A stretch of DNA of 64,000 bases from Tenrec ecaudatus. Lineage: Eukaryota > Chordata > Mammalia > Afrosoricida > Tenrecidae. The position numbers and the translations under genes are program-made. Numbering within the stretch: the first letter of the stretch is position 1; every line of letters begins with the position of its first letter. The notes under the pieces are model-generated. The model had not been told where the DNA came from, did not search any database, and was given only the letters and a program-made list of their open reading frames with translations. The stretch spans positions 11,307,001-11,371,000 of the forward strand of contig NC_134546.1 of assembly GCF_050624435.1 (NCBI RefSeq), read 5' to 3'. Positions 22,934-34,359 of this stretch are shown here, piece after piece.

Positions 22934-22974
22934 GGACTTAGTGATGGGTACGACTCGAATAGGACTAACAACCA
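22934..22974 (-). repeat. Right arm of a 41-bp inverted repeat
   Basis: Begins ggacttagtgatgggtacga and pairs with 22217-22257 at 40 of 41 positions across a 676-base spacer. Confidence 0.92.
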
Positions 22975-23272
22975 CAGACACTGTAGTGGTGCTTCAACGG
23001 AAGGCACAGTGTTGGTTTCACTCATGAACTGGACACACATTGAGGACAAGCAGCAGTATGGGAAAGCCATTTTTCAAACTGTTGTTGCTGTCATTATAAC
23101 AATTGATAAAGACGGGCTAGTTTTTTGAGAAAGAAATGAAGTATTTGGGTCACCCCAAAATGGAAGTGTGGGGGGTTACTTGACATTGTTGTTTAATTTG
23201 ATCCATTTTTAGCAGGTCACACCTCAAAATATGGAAACCCAGGAAAGGGAAATCTATCATCGCTGTCTAAAC

Positions 23273-23464
23273 TAGAGTTTTTCAAAGTGGGCAATACTGC
23301 CCCCTACAGGGACTGGAACCATCCAGGGCCCCTGCAAAAGCAGATACCCACACTTTATCCTGGATTAGGGGCTACAGTACTAAAGTTTTTAATTACTAGT
23401 GGGGCATTGAGTCTTTTTTTTTCTGCAAAGGAGGTGGTAGGCCACATAAGTACATGAATCTATG
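23273..23464 (+). mobile_element. Non-autonomous hAT-like element with perfect 8-bp target duplication
   Basis: The 192-base element is flanked by gtctaaac at 23265-23272 and 23465-23472. It starts tagagtttttcaaagtgggc followed by 'aatactgcccccta', and ends with the complementary '...gaggtggtaggccacataag...ctatg'. The termini are weakly inverted (TAGA...GTGGGC against TAGA...GTGGCC). It has no coding capacity. The vocabulary (caaagtgggc..accgcccc) matches a hAT MITE type I recall, but I cannot name the family. Confidence 0.72.
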
Positions 23465-23474
23465 GTCTAAACAA

Positions 23475-24128
23475 AATATGAAGAATTAATAAACTTAATC
23501 AGTGATCAAGTTCAAGTGACTATTTCTCAATGAAATATTTGCTTGCCTATAGAGTCTACTCCTGATATTTCTCATACAGATCAACTAAATATTGTTTTAA
23601 ACCACCTATCTCCCTGTTTAAACTTTAATAAAGGTTCTCTCTTAAAAAAAAAGAAACTAAGGCACATATCTCCAACAGATGGGAAACCCGTTCAGTCATT
23701 TATCATATTGACTAGCTTAAAAAGTGCTGCCAGCGAAAGGTGAAAATATTGCAAATCAAGTACTTCACTATTTATAGATTTTTTTAAAATTGTTTTTTCT
23801 GAGAACAGAGGTCAATTCCATTGCAATGTTGCCCAATATGTCAGGGTTTTAGAGAGGCATGTAACAAGTTTAGAGTGAATATGCCACTGTCATAGCAGGT
23901 GCGGTGCATTCCCTTAGCCTTGTAGGACATGGCACAATCGATTGTCAGCCAAAGGCAGTTGAATTTTTTTTACTGTTCAGTAACTCTACACATATTTTTC
24001 CACTTCATTCACCAGTGAGCAGTTCTTAAAACATATTTAGGCAAGGATTGAGTATTAAAATGCCTTCGCAATACATGCTGAGGAATGCATGCTATAGCAA
24101 CAAGTGAAATTCCTGAATCAAGCACGTT
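23475..24128. other. Unassigned sequence with a possible processed 3' end
   Basis: Mostly AT-rich. At about 23625-23655 an AATAAA is followed roughly 15 bases later by an A-run, which could mark the 3' end of a processed transcript. No coding similarity is seen upstream. Confidence 0.35.
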
Positions 24129-24129
24129 A

Positions 24130-24175
24130 CCACTCACTGCCCTTGAGTCAAAGTGGACCCATAGAGATAACTATG
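24130..24175 (-). mobile_element. AfroSINE or RTE tail fragment
   Basis: Only the tail (actcactgcccttgagtcaa) and a few following bases are recognisable. Confidence 0.45.
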
Positions 24176-24184
24176 AACATAAAG

Positions 24185-25060
24185 AATAAAAACAAAAATC
24201 CTGAAATTAAAAATTCAGGCGTGATAGGGCTAGATCTGCATTGAAGTACAACCCAGTCAAGGATAGGATAATATCCATATGCCTGTACAAAAAACCAGTT
24301 AACGTGACTATTATGCAAATTTTCCTACCAAGAATGACGTTGAAGATTTTAACCAATGTCTGTAGTCTGAGATTGATCAAACATGAAATCAGGATGCATT
24401 GATAATTACTGATGATTGGGATGCAAAAGATGGACACAAAGAAGAAGGCTGATAGTTAGAAATGACACTGAAGATTGCATGAAAACATTGAACAGGACTA
24501 ATGGCGTATTCATTTGTAAATGCTTTTTTTGGAACATCAGAAAAAGTGCCTTACCATACACATGAATCTTGAAGCACAGAACACCCCAGAATCAAATCAA
24601 GCACATCTGAGGAAAGAAACAATGAAGAAGCTCAATGTCATCTCTCAGAACAAGGTCAGAGGCTGGTTGTGACAATCAATTGCTCATGTGTAAGTTCAAG
24701 TTAAAGCTAGAAAACTGAGAGAAAAAAAATCCATGAGTGCCAAAGCACAGCCCTGCATAGACTCCACCTAAATTGAGACCACCTCAAGAATAAATTTGCT
24801 GCATTGAACACAAATGAAAGAAGACAACATAAGACGTGGAATGACAAGGATACGATACATGAAGAAAGCAAAGGGTCATTAAAAAACAGGAACAGGTGAC
24901 CAAAATATATGTCAGCAGAAACTCTGAAACCTGCTCTTCAAGGTAGAGTAGTGAAAGCCAATGGGAGAAATGATGAAGTAACGATGCTGATCTGCTAGGA
25001 CTGCTGGGAAACTGGCAACGCTTGTACCTCTGGCACTTAGCAAAGAGCCTATTGTAAGAG
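24185..25060 (+). mobile_element. RTE/BovB-type LINE, 5' region and early ORF2
   Basis: Follows the 5' half of the afrotherian RTE as I recall it: 'gaagattttaaccaatgtct', 'aaatcaagcacatctgagg', 'aagctcaatgtcatctctca', 'caatcaattgctcatgtgta', 'gaacacaaatgaaagaagac' and 'catgaagaaagcaaagggtc'. Stops are frequent, so it is non-functional. The Tigger-type transposon lies just beyond its right end. Confidence 0.72.
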
Positions 25061-25072
25061 TTTAATGGCATA

Positions 25073-27262
25073 CCATATATACTCGTGTATAAGCCGAGTT
25101 TTTCAGCACAAAAAATGCTGAAAAACTGGGGTTCAGCTTATACACGGGTCAGTGGTACCCCAGCGAGGTGTAACACCTCCCTGCCCCCCCCCCCCGAGGT
25201 AACAGGACGAGCGCCCGTTATCTCCTGGGTGATTGCTATTTCTCCACTGTTCATTCAAAGCCCCGCTGACACTGCAGGGCTTTGAATGTTTGTTTACACA
25301 CATCTAACCAATCAGAGCCGTCCTATGATGTGGACGGCTCCAATTCGCAGAAGCACCCATAGTGATTCACTTATGCCAGCAGCTGAACTGGTAAGGATGT
25401 GTCTGTGGCTGCACTCTGTCTCTGTATTAATTCATATCCTGCATCCCCTGCCTGCACGGACTCTCCCCCCCCACTCCTCCCACCTAACACGTCGCGGGGG
25501 AAGAGGGGGATTACCATGAAAGTTCTTTTTCAAAGTCTTATTTTTTTATCCTATTAGAAATGGATATTCTTGAATCAAAACAAAAATGCCGGTCATATGA
25601 GGCTGGTTTCAAAATGAAGGTTGTGTCAAGAGCAGAAGAGAGCAATAACAGTATTGCAAGTAGGGAATTCTGTGTTGACAAAAAGCAAGTGAGGGAGTGG
25701 TGGAAAATGAAGGCTGACTTGGAACAGATTTCAAAAGCTAAAAAAGCTTGTCGTGGTTCAACATCTTTTTATGGGGCTCTAGAGAGTGAATTGCATAAAT
25801 GGGTTATGGAATGTCATCAAAATGGTTACTGTGTAACATGCATGGGAATCCACATACATGCTCTACAAATGGCTAAGGATGACAAATATAAAGCACCAGG
25901 CATGAAAAATTTGCTGCATTAGCAGGATGGTGTATCTGCTTCATGAATGGGTTTGGCCTATGTTTGAGACAAAGAACAAAGATTTCCCAGAAATTTCCAC
26001 AAGACCTTGAAGAAAAAAATTATGTAATTCCAGTCATTTATTATAAAACAAAGAAGGATGCATAATTATGACCTGACAGATATTGGGAATATGGATGAAA
26101 CTGCCATGATTTTTGATCTTCCAAGCAACAGAACTGTGGGAAGTTTAGGAGAAAAAAAACCACATTTTTCTCAAAACCACAGGAAATGAAACAAAACACT
26201 TTACAGTTGTTCTATCATGTTTGGCTAATGGAACTAAGCTGCGTCCTGTCATTATTTTTAAAAGAAAGACCTTGCCTAAAAAGATCAATTTCCCATCAAG
26301 AATTACTTTGCGTGCACATGTTAAAGGCTGATGGATGAAGATGGAACCAAAAAATGGCTGGAAGAAATTTGGAACCGACGACCAGGAGCAGCCTTAAAGA
26401 AAAAGCCATCGTTACTTGTTTGGGATATGTTCAGAGCCCACCTATCGGATGACATTAAAAAAATTGGCAAAATCTAGTAAAGTTACTTTAGCCGTTATTC
26501 CAGGTGGGCTTACATCTGTACTGCAGCCTCTGGATGTATCTTTGAAGAAGCCTTTTAAAGACCATGTGCGAAGGATGTGGCATGAATGGATGTCATCTGG
26601 TCAAGCCCGACTAACAAAAGGAGGAAATCTCATGAAGCCTGACATAGAGTTAACAGTAAAGTGGATTCGAGATGTATGGGAAGACATTCCAGAAGACATG
26701 GTGCGACGTGCCTTCCAGAAATGTAGTATTAGTCATGCTATGGATGTCAGTGAAGACTGTGCTTTGTATGAAAATGACAGCAGTGATGGTGATGATGGCG
26801 ATCTCAGTGAGGACAGCGTCTATGATGACCTCACACCAGCTGAAGCTCTGCATTGGGATACGGATGATGATGAGGAATCCAGTTTTGAAGGATTTTAACT
26901 CTTTACATTTTAGCTTGGTTGCTGATTGAGCTCAGGGAAAAGTACTCTAAAGGTATCATTGTTGGTACCTTATTGTTTTTGTTGTATCTATTTTCCACTT
27001 ACTGTGCTTGTTTACTAATGTTAAATGACTTGTCCTTTTATTTATGTTTTTTATTTAAAATAAATGTTTACATACATTACCCTACTGATTTTGCAATTTT
27101 TAGTAATTTTATTTTCATTTGTTTTGATTATTGAAACTCACCAATAGCTTCTGCATTTTCCACCCTAGGATTATACTTGAGTCAATCAGTTTTTCTGGTT
27201 TCCCAGGTAATATTAGGTGCCTTGGCTTATACTTGGGTCGGCTTATATTCAAGTATATATGG
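25073..27262 (+). mobile_element. Complete-ended pogo/Tigger-type DNA transposon
   Basis: About 2.19 kb element with a TA duplication at 25071-25072 and 27263-27264. The terminal inverted repeats begin ccatatatac and continue as 'tcgtgtataagccg' on the left and 'ttgaatataagccg' on the right (read inward). Just inside the left end lies a hairpin pairing cgtgtataagc (25084-25094) with gcttatacacg (25136-25146); a second pairs cattcaaagccc with gggctttgaatg (about 25252-25288). The interior encodes one broken transposase. I recall very similar ends in several tetrapod genomes, which makes lateral transfer worth testing. Confidence 0.92.
25560..26898 (+). pseudogene. pogo/Tigger-type transposase, frameshifted
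   Basis: Cut-and-paste transposase relic. The first 120 codons (25560-25922) look like a Brinker-type helix-turn-helix DNA-binding domain (SYEAGFKMKVV...REFCVDKKQVREWWK). After a stop come the DDE_1-type catalytic core landmarks: NMDET with the first aspartate at 26094, LLVWDMFRAHL with the second at 26424, and LQPLDVS with the third at 26533. All three aspartates are present, but the third lies in a different frame and stops interrupt the middle. The C-terminus is acidic (EDSVYDDL, DTDDDEESSFEGF). The start at 25560 is the first ATG of the domain. The domain pairing resembles POGK-like proteins. Confidence 0.9.
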
Positions 27263-27264
27263 TA

Positions 27265-27958
27265 ACTATAAGAGGAAGGACACACAGGTTGCTGACATAC
27301 TGCTTGGGTGTTGGAGAATCTAGACCGCTGGTACAGTCTCTCTTTTTTAAATTGTGCCTTTTTTTGGATCAATGTCAAAATCCAAAATGTCGTTCCAAAT
27401 ATTTATTTAGTAATTATACTAAATAAAGCAATATCAATAACAACAGCAGAACTATATCTCAGTTTAAAACAATAACATCATCAAAAGCACATGGGAGCCC
27501 CTGTCTGCTCAGGAACCTCTTCTGCTCTGACCGCAGGGTGGGCAGACACACCAGAGACACATGTCCTTAGAAGCTGACAACAAAGGATATCTGGGAAAGT
27601 TCTGCAGACACCTGAGACAGGTATGCAGCTCGTCTCCTGAAGAACCTGCCTCAGAAAGGGAGCAGGACTCAGTGTTCTCCCTGCTGAAAGCCCTTGAAAA
27701 ACACCAGCAGTCCTGAAGCCAGTCCATGTCCACAGAGGCTGGAGGTTGTCGTGAGGCTGGGAGGGAGGTTAGCCCCAGGCTAGATGACACCTTGGTCACA
27801 CTGAGACTGTCTCTGCAGGTCAGTAACTGCCTGGTGGGGCAGACAGTGCAAGTAGCCAGTAGTTCTCAAAGTCCAGGGTCTGATCATCAATTGCAAAGCT
27901 GGGAGCGGCGGAGGACAAGAGAAGGAGGAGCAAATTCTGAGTTGCAGCCAGCACTGGG
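27265..27958. other. Unassigned intergenic sequence
   Basis: No gene or repeat recognised between the Tigger end and the SPIN relic. Minus-strand frames (96 and 172 codons) lack domains. Confidence 0.45.
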
Positions 27959-27966
27959 CACTAGTG

Positions 27967-28120
27967 CAGCAGTTCTCAACCTGTGGGTCGTGACCCCTGT
28001 GGGGGTTGAACAACCCTTTCACAGTAGCAAAATTACAGTGATGGAGTAGTAACAAAAATGATTTTGTGGTTGGCGGGTCACCCCCACATGAGGAACTATA
28101 TGAAAGGGTCACGGCATCAG
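27967..28120 (+). mobile_element. SPIN-like hAT element, right end lost
   Basis: Starts cagcagttctcaacctgtgg followed by gtcgtgacccctgtgggggt, then jumps to the SPIN right half (acagtagcaaaattacagtg; gaactatatgaaagggtcac). It is an internally deleted non-autonomous copy whose last roughly 20 bases, including the right inverted repeat, are missing. The bases before it, cactagtg, have the CTAG core expected of SPIN targets. Confidence 0.8.
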
Positions 28121-28275
28121 AGTCTGGTGGCATTGAGCTGCCAATACCAAGGTCAGAGGTCGGAATCCACCCATCACTCCACCCAGCTGGACAAAGCTGA
28201 GACTGTCCACTCCTGCAAAGAGCCTCAGAACCCAAAGGGACAGTTAATGGACTCGATGGCTGTGAGCTCGGGTTA
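28121..28275 (+). mobile_element. AfroSINE, diverged
   Basis: Recognisable by 'ccaaggtcagaggtcggaat', 'ctgcaaagagcctcagaacc' and 'atggactcgatggctgtgag'. The head is lost at the SPIN junction. Confidence 0.6.
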
Positions 28276-28286
28276 GTGTAGGGGAC

Positions 28287-28480
28287 TAAGGAGTCCAAGT
28301 GGCCTAGTGGGTTCTGGCAACCACAAGGTCAGCAGTTTGAACCCACCGGCCACCCTGCGGAGAAAGATGAGACTCTCAGATCCCGTGAAGATTTACAACC
28401 TTGGATCCTCTCAGCGGGCAGCTCTACACTACCCTTAGGGGTTGCTATGAGTCAGACTGCACTTAACCGCAGGGGTGTGG
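28287..28480 (+). mobile_element. AfroSINE (tRNA-derived)
   Basis: Head 'ggagtccaagtggcctagtg', B box 'ggtcagcagtttgaacccac', body, 'ggttgctatgagtcagactg' and a short tail. Confidence 0.88.
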
Positions 28481-28484
28481 TTGG

Positions 28485-28955
28485 TCCAGCCATGATGCAG
28501 AGGAAAAACCTGTGCTGGAGCTGCCCCCCATCCTTCCCTCCTAGCAGCACCCTGGCTTTGTGTTTTGGGCAGCAGCAGGGTGCCCTGTCTGCTCTGCAGC
28601 TAAGGGTGACCCTGGAACCAGTGCTGCCTAATGAGACGTAAATGAGAGTCACTGAGGGGGGTATCTGAGAACGCTCAGCTGGCATGTTGGCTGTGTCTGC
28701 TCCTTGCCCTCCCCCAGGTTTTTTCCTGGATGGCAGACAGGATGCTGGCGGGTGGGAGCCTGGGAAGGAGGCCACGCACTGGAGATGGTGGAGCAGAAAG
28801 GCTGAGCAGTCCCTGAGGGAGCCCGGGCTGCCTGCCTGCCCTGCCCGCCTCTCTCTAGTCTGGACGTGTTTGAAAACCGAATCCCCTGCTTTGTGTAAGT
28901 CATTATATTTCAGCCTCCTGTTCTTGGCAACGAAACCCAATCTCTAACTGGAATA
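28485..28955. other. Mostly unassigned; LTR-like tail near 28855-28940
   Basis: The stretch 'aagtcattatatttcagcct' then 'cctgttcttggcaacg' resembles the 3' end of an MLT-type LTR. The rest is not recognised. Confidence 0.35.
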
Positions 28956-28959
28956 TCAA

Positions 28960-29345
28960 ATGTTGTGGATTGATGTGTGGCCCTCTCTCCAACATCTCCC
29001 CCCACCCACGCTACCCCCAAGGATGTTGAAGCCCTCCCCCCCCCCGGCACCTGTGAATATGATCATATTTGGAAATTGCATCTTTGAGGGATGTAATTTA
29101 TTAACGTGAGGTTATACTGGAACATGGTGGGCCCCACTCCTACATGACTGGTGTCATAAAAAAAAGAGGCGAGAGAGAGACACTGGTGAAGATAGAGGCA
29201 GAGACTGGAGTTAGGCTTCCAGAAGCTGGCAGAGAACAGGGAATAACTTCCCCTAAAGGCTTGGCTGAGAAGATGGCCCTCTGAGCATGGATTCAGACTT
29301 GTGGCCCCCATATGTGAAGTGCATCTCCTTGTTTTCAATCCCACC
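28960..29345 (+). mobile_element. MLT1-type MaLR LTR
   Basis: Begins tgttgtggattgatgtgtgg and follows the MLT1 order: 'tgttgaagccctcc', 'atttggaaattgcatctttg', 'gtgggccccactcctacatg', 'actggtgtcataaaaaaaag', 'gaggcagagactgg' and 'cagacttgtggcccccatat'. Non-coding relic of an old endogenous LTR retrotransposon; no internal region. Confidence 0.75.
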
Positions 29346-29379
29346 CTTTGTGGCCATGGGAGACACGTAGCCACCAGAC

Positions 29380-30330
29380 GGAGCTCTGGACACGAGGCTC
29401 ATCCTGGCTGCAGAACAGTGTCAGGCTTGGCTCTTGCCGACACCGAGCCTATGGCCTGCCGTGCTGGAGATGCGGCCAAGGTTCCGAGCTACAAGTCTGT
29501 CTCACTTTCTCTGTGGGTCGACTCAGACTTGTTCCTGGTGAACAGCCAGGCCAGGTCATGGCGAGGTGGTGTGTGCTCTGCCCAGGGCATCTGCTCTGCT
29601 CCCCCCAGTGGCCGGCGTCCTGGCCCGGCTCTCTGCTTTGGCTGCCTTTCTCTATGACCTGGTAGTTGGGCAACTCTCTCGCTTCCTGTGACATGTATCA
29701 GCTCAGACATGACTCTTCAGTCACACGCTCTCCTCGGGGAACCAAGGACTCAGGCAAACACCCCTGAGTCACACAGGACAGGCTCCAACGCACAGGCTGG
29801 CGTCTGGGCATCCCCGGGAGACGTCTGCTTGGTCGGGACCCAGCTGGACACGTCACAGATGGTGCTCCAGAGAGCTGCCCTCTGCCCTCAGTGGCCCTTT
29901 TGACATAGCAGTAGGGAACAGCCTGAGCTGCCCTAGGGTGTCAATGCCAACCACCGGGGCCATCTGCAGACCCTGCCCTGAGGGAGCAGGGGTCTCGCCT
30001 GTGCAGGTGATTGCCTGTAATCTACAGGGGGAGGTGCTGGGTCACACGGGGACACTGTAGTGCCTCCGCCCAAGCCAGGGGAGGGTGGTTGTTCCCAGAC
30101 TGTGCCTCACACGGTCAGGAGGACCCGGGCCCTTTCCCATGACTCAATCAGCACGTCTTCACCTCCCTCCTCTTGCAAGTCACAACCAGTACCCCCAGGG
30201 GGCATCAGCAAAGTGCTAGAGGGACAGGGGAGGAGAGAGCACGCGCAGGAAGGTCAGCATACAGAAGGGACACCATGAGGGATCGGGGTAACAAGGAAAA
30301 AGCAAGAAAACGCGGTGAGAATAGGACACC
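29380..30330. other. GC-rich unassigned sequence
   Basis: Several overlapping frames of 70-118 codons occur on both strands, as expected in GC-rich DNA. No domain, splice pattern or repeat is recognised. Confidence 0.4.
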
Positions 30331-30344
30331 GTTCTTTTTTTAAA

Positions 30345-32160
<1,816 letters not shown>

Positions 32161-32162
32161 AC

Positions 32163-32225
32163 ATAGGGTCGCTATGAATCAGAACTGATTTCACTAAACT
32201 GACTTGACCAACAGCTAACTCCTAC
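32163..32225 (+). mobile_element. RTE or AfroSINE 3' tail
   Basis: 'acatagggtcgctatgaatc', 'agaactgattt' and 'ccaacagctaactcc' match the shared RTE/AfroSINE tail. The upstream part is absent. Confidence 0.6.
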
Positions 32226-32302
32226 CTCCCTGGTGTCAGGCTTTTGATCTAGATGATGGGGTTGGAGGAGGGCTCTGCCCGCAGGAAGCACACCTTCCAA
32301 GG

Positions 32303-32769
32303 CAGTGATTTTCAACCTATGGCTCACGACCCCTTTGGGGGTCAAATGACCCTTTCACGGAGTCCCCTAAGACCATTGGAAAACATAGTTCCGATGGTCT
32401 TAGGAATTGAGCCACCGCTCCTCTATCCATCTCCAGGCAGGTCCGCCCACCTACGAGTACCCAGCATGAAGCCTATTACTCATGCTATACCATACTTTAA
32501 GACAAAATTTCATCTATTTGTTCTTTAGAAATAAATATTTCACAATACATAATGACATATCATTTTGTGATTCATCACTATGTTTTAATGATGTTCAATT
32601 TGTAACAAAGAAAATACATCCTGTATCTCATATATTTGCATGACAATTCATAACAGTAGCAAAATGACAGTGATGAAGTAGCAACGAAAATAATGGTATG
32701 GTTGGGGGTCACCACAACATGAGGAGCTGTATGAAAGGGTCTCGACGTCAGGAAGGTTGAGAACCGCTG
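32303..32769 (+). mobile_element. SPIN-like hAT element, both ends present, non-autonomous
   Basis: 467-base element from cagtgattttcaacctatgg to aaggttgagaaccgctg. It keeps the order of SPIN non-autonomous copies as I recall it: 'cacgacccctttgggggtca', 'cctaagaccattggaaaaca', a middle with 'catgaagcctattactcatg' and 'aaataaatatttcacaatac', then 'cataacagtagcaaaatgac' and 'gggggtcaccacaacatgag'. The flanking octamers ttccaagg and ctctcagg agree at only 5 of 8 positions, so the target duplication is decayed. No coding capacity. Confidence 0.88.
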
Positions 32770-32774
32770 CTCTC

Positions 32775-33635
32775 AGGTGTCCGTGGGCCAGCAGAGGGCA
32801 AACAGGTGAACAAATGACTCCACAAAGTGAGAGGTTTGCGCTCCGAGGAAAAATGAAGCAGGAAAGGGGGGTCAAGTGAGCAGACAGAGGTGGTTTGTTT
32901 ACAATGAGGGTGGCCAGAGATGTCTCTCTGAGGAGGTGGCATTTGACAGAACAGAAGGAAACCTCTGGGGCGGGAGTGTCGCAGCAGAGCAAACGTCAAG
33001 GACCCAGGCCCGAGGCTGGCGTGACCTGTGCAGACTGAAGGAATGGCAAGGGGGTCAAGGTTGAGGTCAAGGTTGAGGTCAAGGTTGGTGTCAAGAGAGG
33101 GAGGGAGAGGAGGTGCGGGGGGGGGGGGAGTTAGCTCAGATACACTGCAGTGGGACGGAGTGAATGGAACGTTCCTCGGCCCTTTGCAGCTCCTCCCTGA
33201 GTGATGGAGATCACCTGGATGTGTAGCTTGTTGCCTGGCAACCCCAGGAGGCGGCTGGGTCATGCAGCAGGCCCCTGAGCCCTGACATTTTCTTCTTGGA
33301 GAGGCAGGAGGTCGGTAGCGTACCTGGAGCAGAAGAACAAGAACATCTGACTCGTGAACAGGGTCAGCCTGCCTGCAGAGGCGCCCCAAATCAACCTGGA
33401 GGTGGTGTCCCAAGGTCCAGGAAGCAATAGGACAGGAAGTTTCAGGAATCCCTTTGGGAATCCCATTTAGCTCTCACAGCTAAGGGCCCTTTTCCATCAT
33501 CTCCATAAGTAACAGAGATGATGTGTGAAGGGGGGAAGGGAGCGATCTGCTTTGACCCCCAAGGCTCTGACAGCCTGGACTATTAATCTTTGAGGTTCTG
33601 ACTTCCATTTTACACACTGCCCCCAGTGGTTCTGC
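32775..33635. other. Unassigned intergenic sequence with a minisatellite
   Basis: The 221-codon minus-strand frame (32748-33413) starts beyond the SPIN end and crosses the minisatellite, where it reads NLDLNLDL. No domain, so not a gene. Confidence 0.45.
33046..33096. repeat. 12-base minisatellite
   Basis: About four units of gaggtcaaggtt with minor variation, followed by a G-run at about 33117-33130. Confidence 0.92.
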
Positions 33636-33639
33636 TCAC

Positions 33640-33800
33640 ATGCCAGCCCCGTCACGCTGGTCCCCTGTGTTAAACCGTGCTGTGCCAGCTCACTGCCCTC
33701 AGGATAGAGTCCAGGGTCCATCAGTCTCCCCAGGGCCTATCCCCCTCACCCACAAAGGAGACTCCATACCCAGGAAGCAGTTTCTCCTCTCCCTCCCAGC
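33640..33800 (+). mobile_element. L2-type LINE fragment
   Basis: 'tcactgccctcaggatagag' and 'tccagggtccatcagtctcc' followed by 'agggcctatccccctcaccc' resemble the conserved upstream part of L2-type 3' ends. Old and diverged. Confidence 0.5.
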
Positions 33801-34156
33801 CCCTCCACCCCACCCCACCCCTGGGTATCCCCTCATGTGCATCTGAATGTATGGGCTTCCAGACTCTGAAAGGGCCCCTGTTGAAGTCTGGAGAACCCTT
33901 TGTGGTCTGTCCCTTCCTTAGTGCCTCGCCTTCCCTCTCACCCCCCTCACCTGCCCCTGTCCTCTTGGAGGATCCATGATTCAGGGAGCATAGGTGAGTG
34001 GCAGCCTCAGCTCCTGCGCCTCCATATTCCCCACTGCATTCAAAACAAGTCTTCCTGAGCTACTCCCAGCCATAAGCTGAGCTGGTGCCAGTCAGTGGGG
34101 GGCAGGTCCCCCCAACAAGCAAGGTAAGCACAGACCTGACTTGTGCATGTTTCAAA

Positions 34157-34350
34157 CCCATGGCCAACAAGTCAATTCTGATACCATGGGATCCCACAGG
34201 ACAGGGTAGAACTGCACCCGTGCAGTTCAGAGGTTTGACTCCTTACTGGAGTAGCAAGCCTCATCTTTCTCCCACAGATCACTGGTGCTTTCGAACTGCT
34301 GACCTTGTGGTTTGTAGCCCAATGAGTAACTACTACGCCTCTCGGGCTCT
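34157..34350 (-). mobile_element. AfroSINE (tRNA-derived)
   Basis: The plus strand shows a tail-like 'aaacccatggccaacaagtc', 'atcccacaggacagggtaga', the body, the B-box complement 'ctttcgaactgctgaccttg' and the head complement 'acgcctctcgggctctt'. Confidence 0.82.
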
Positions 34351-34359
34351 TTGTGCTGA

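Noticed and set aside
25100-27262. CRISPR or bacterial mobile system
   Set aside because: The direct and inverted repeats are transposon ends and hairpins. All signals in the window (SINEs, L1, MIR, 5S) are mammalian.
32748-33413. 221-codon minus-strand frame with NLDLNLDL repeats
   Set aside because: The repeats are the 12-base minisatellite read in frame, and the frame starts beyond the SPIN end. No homology.
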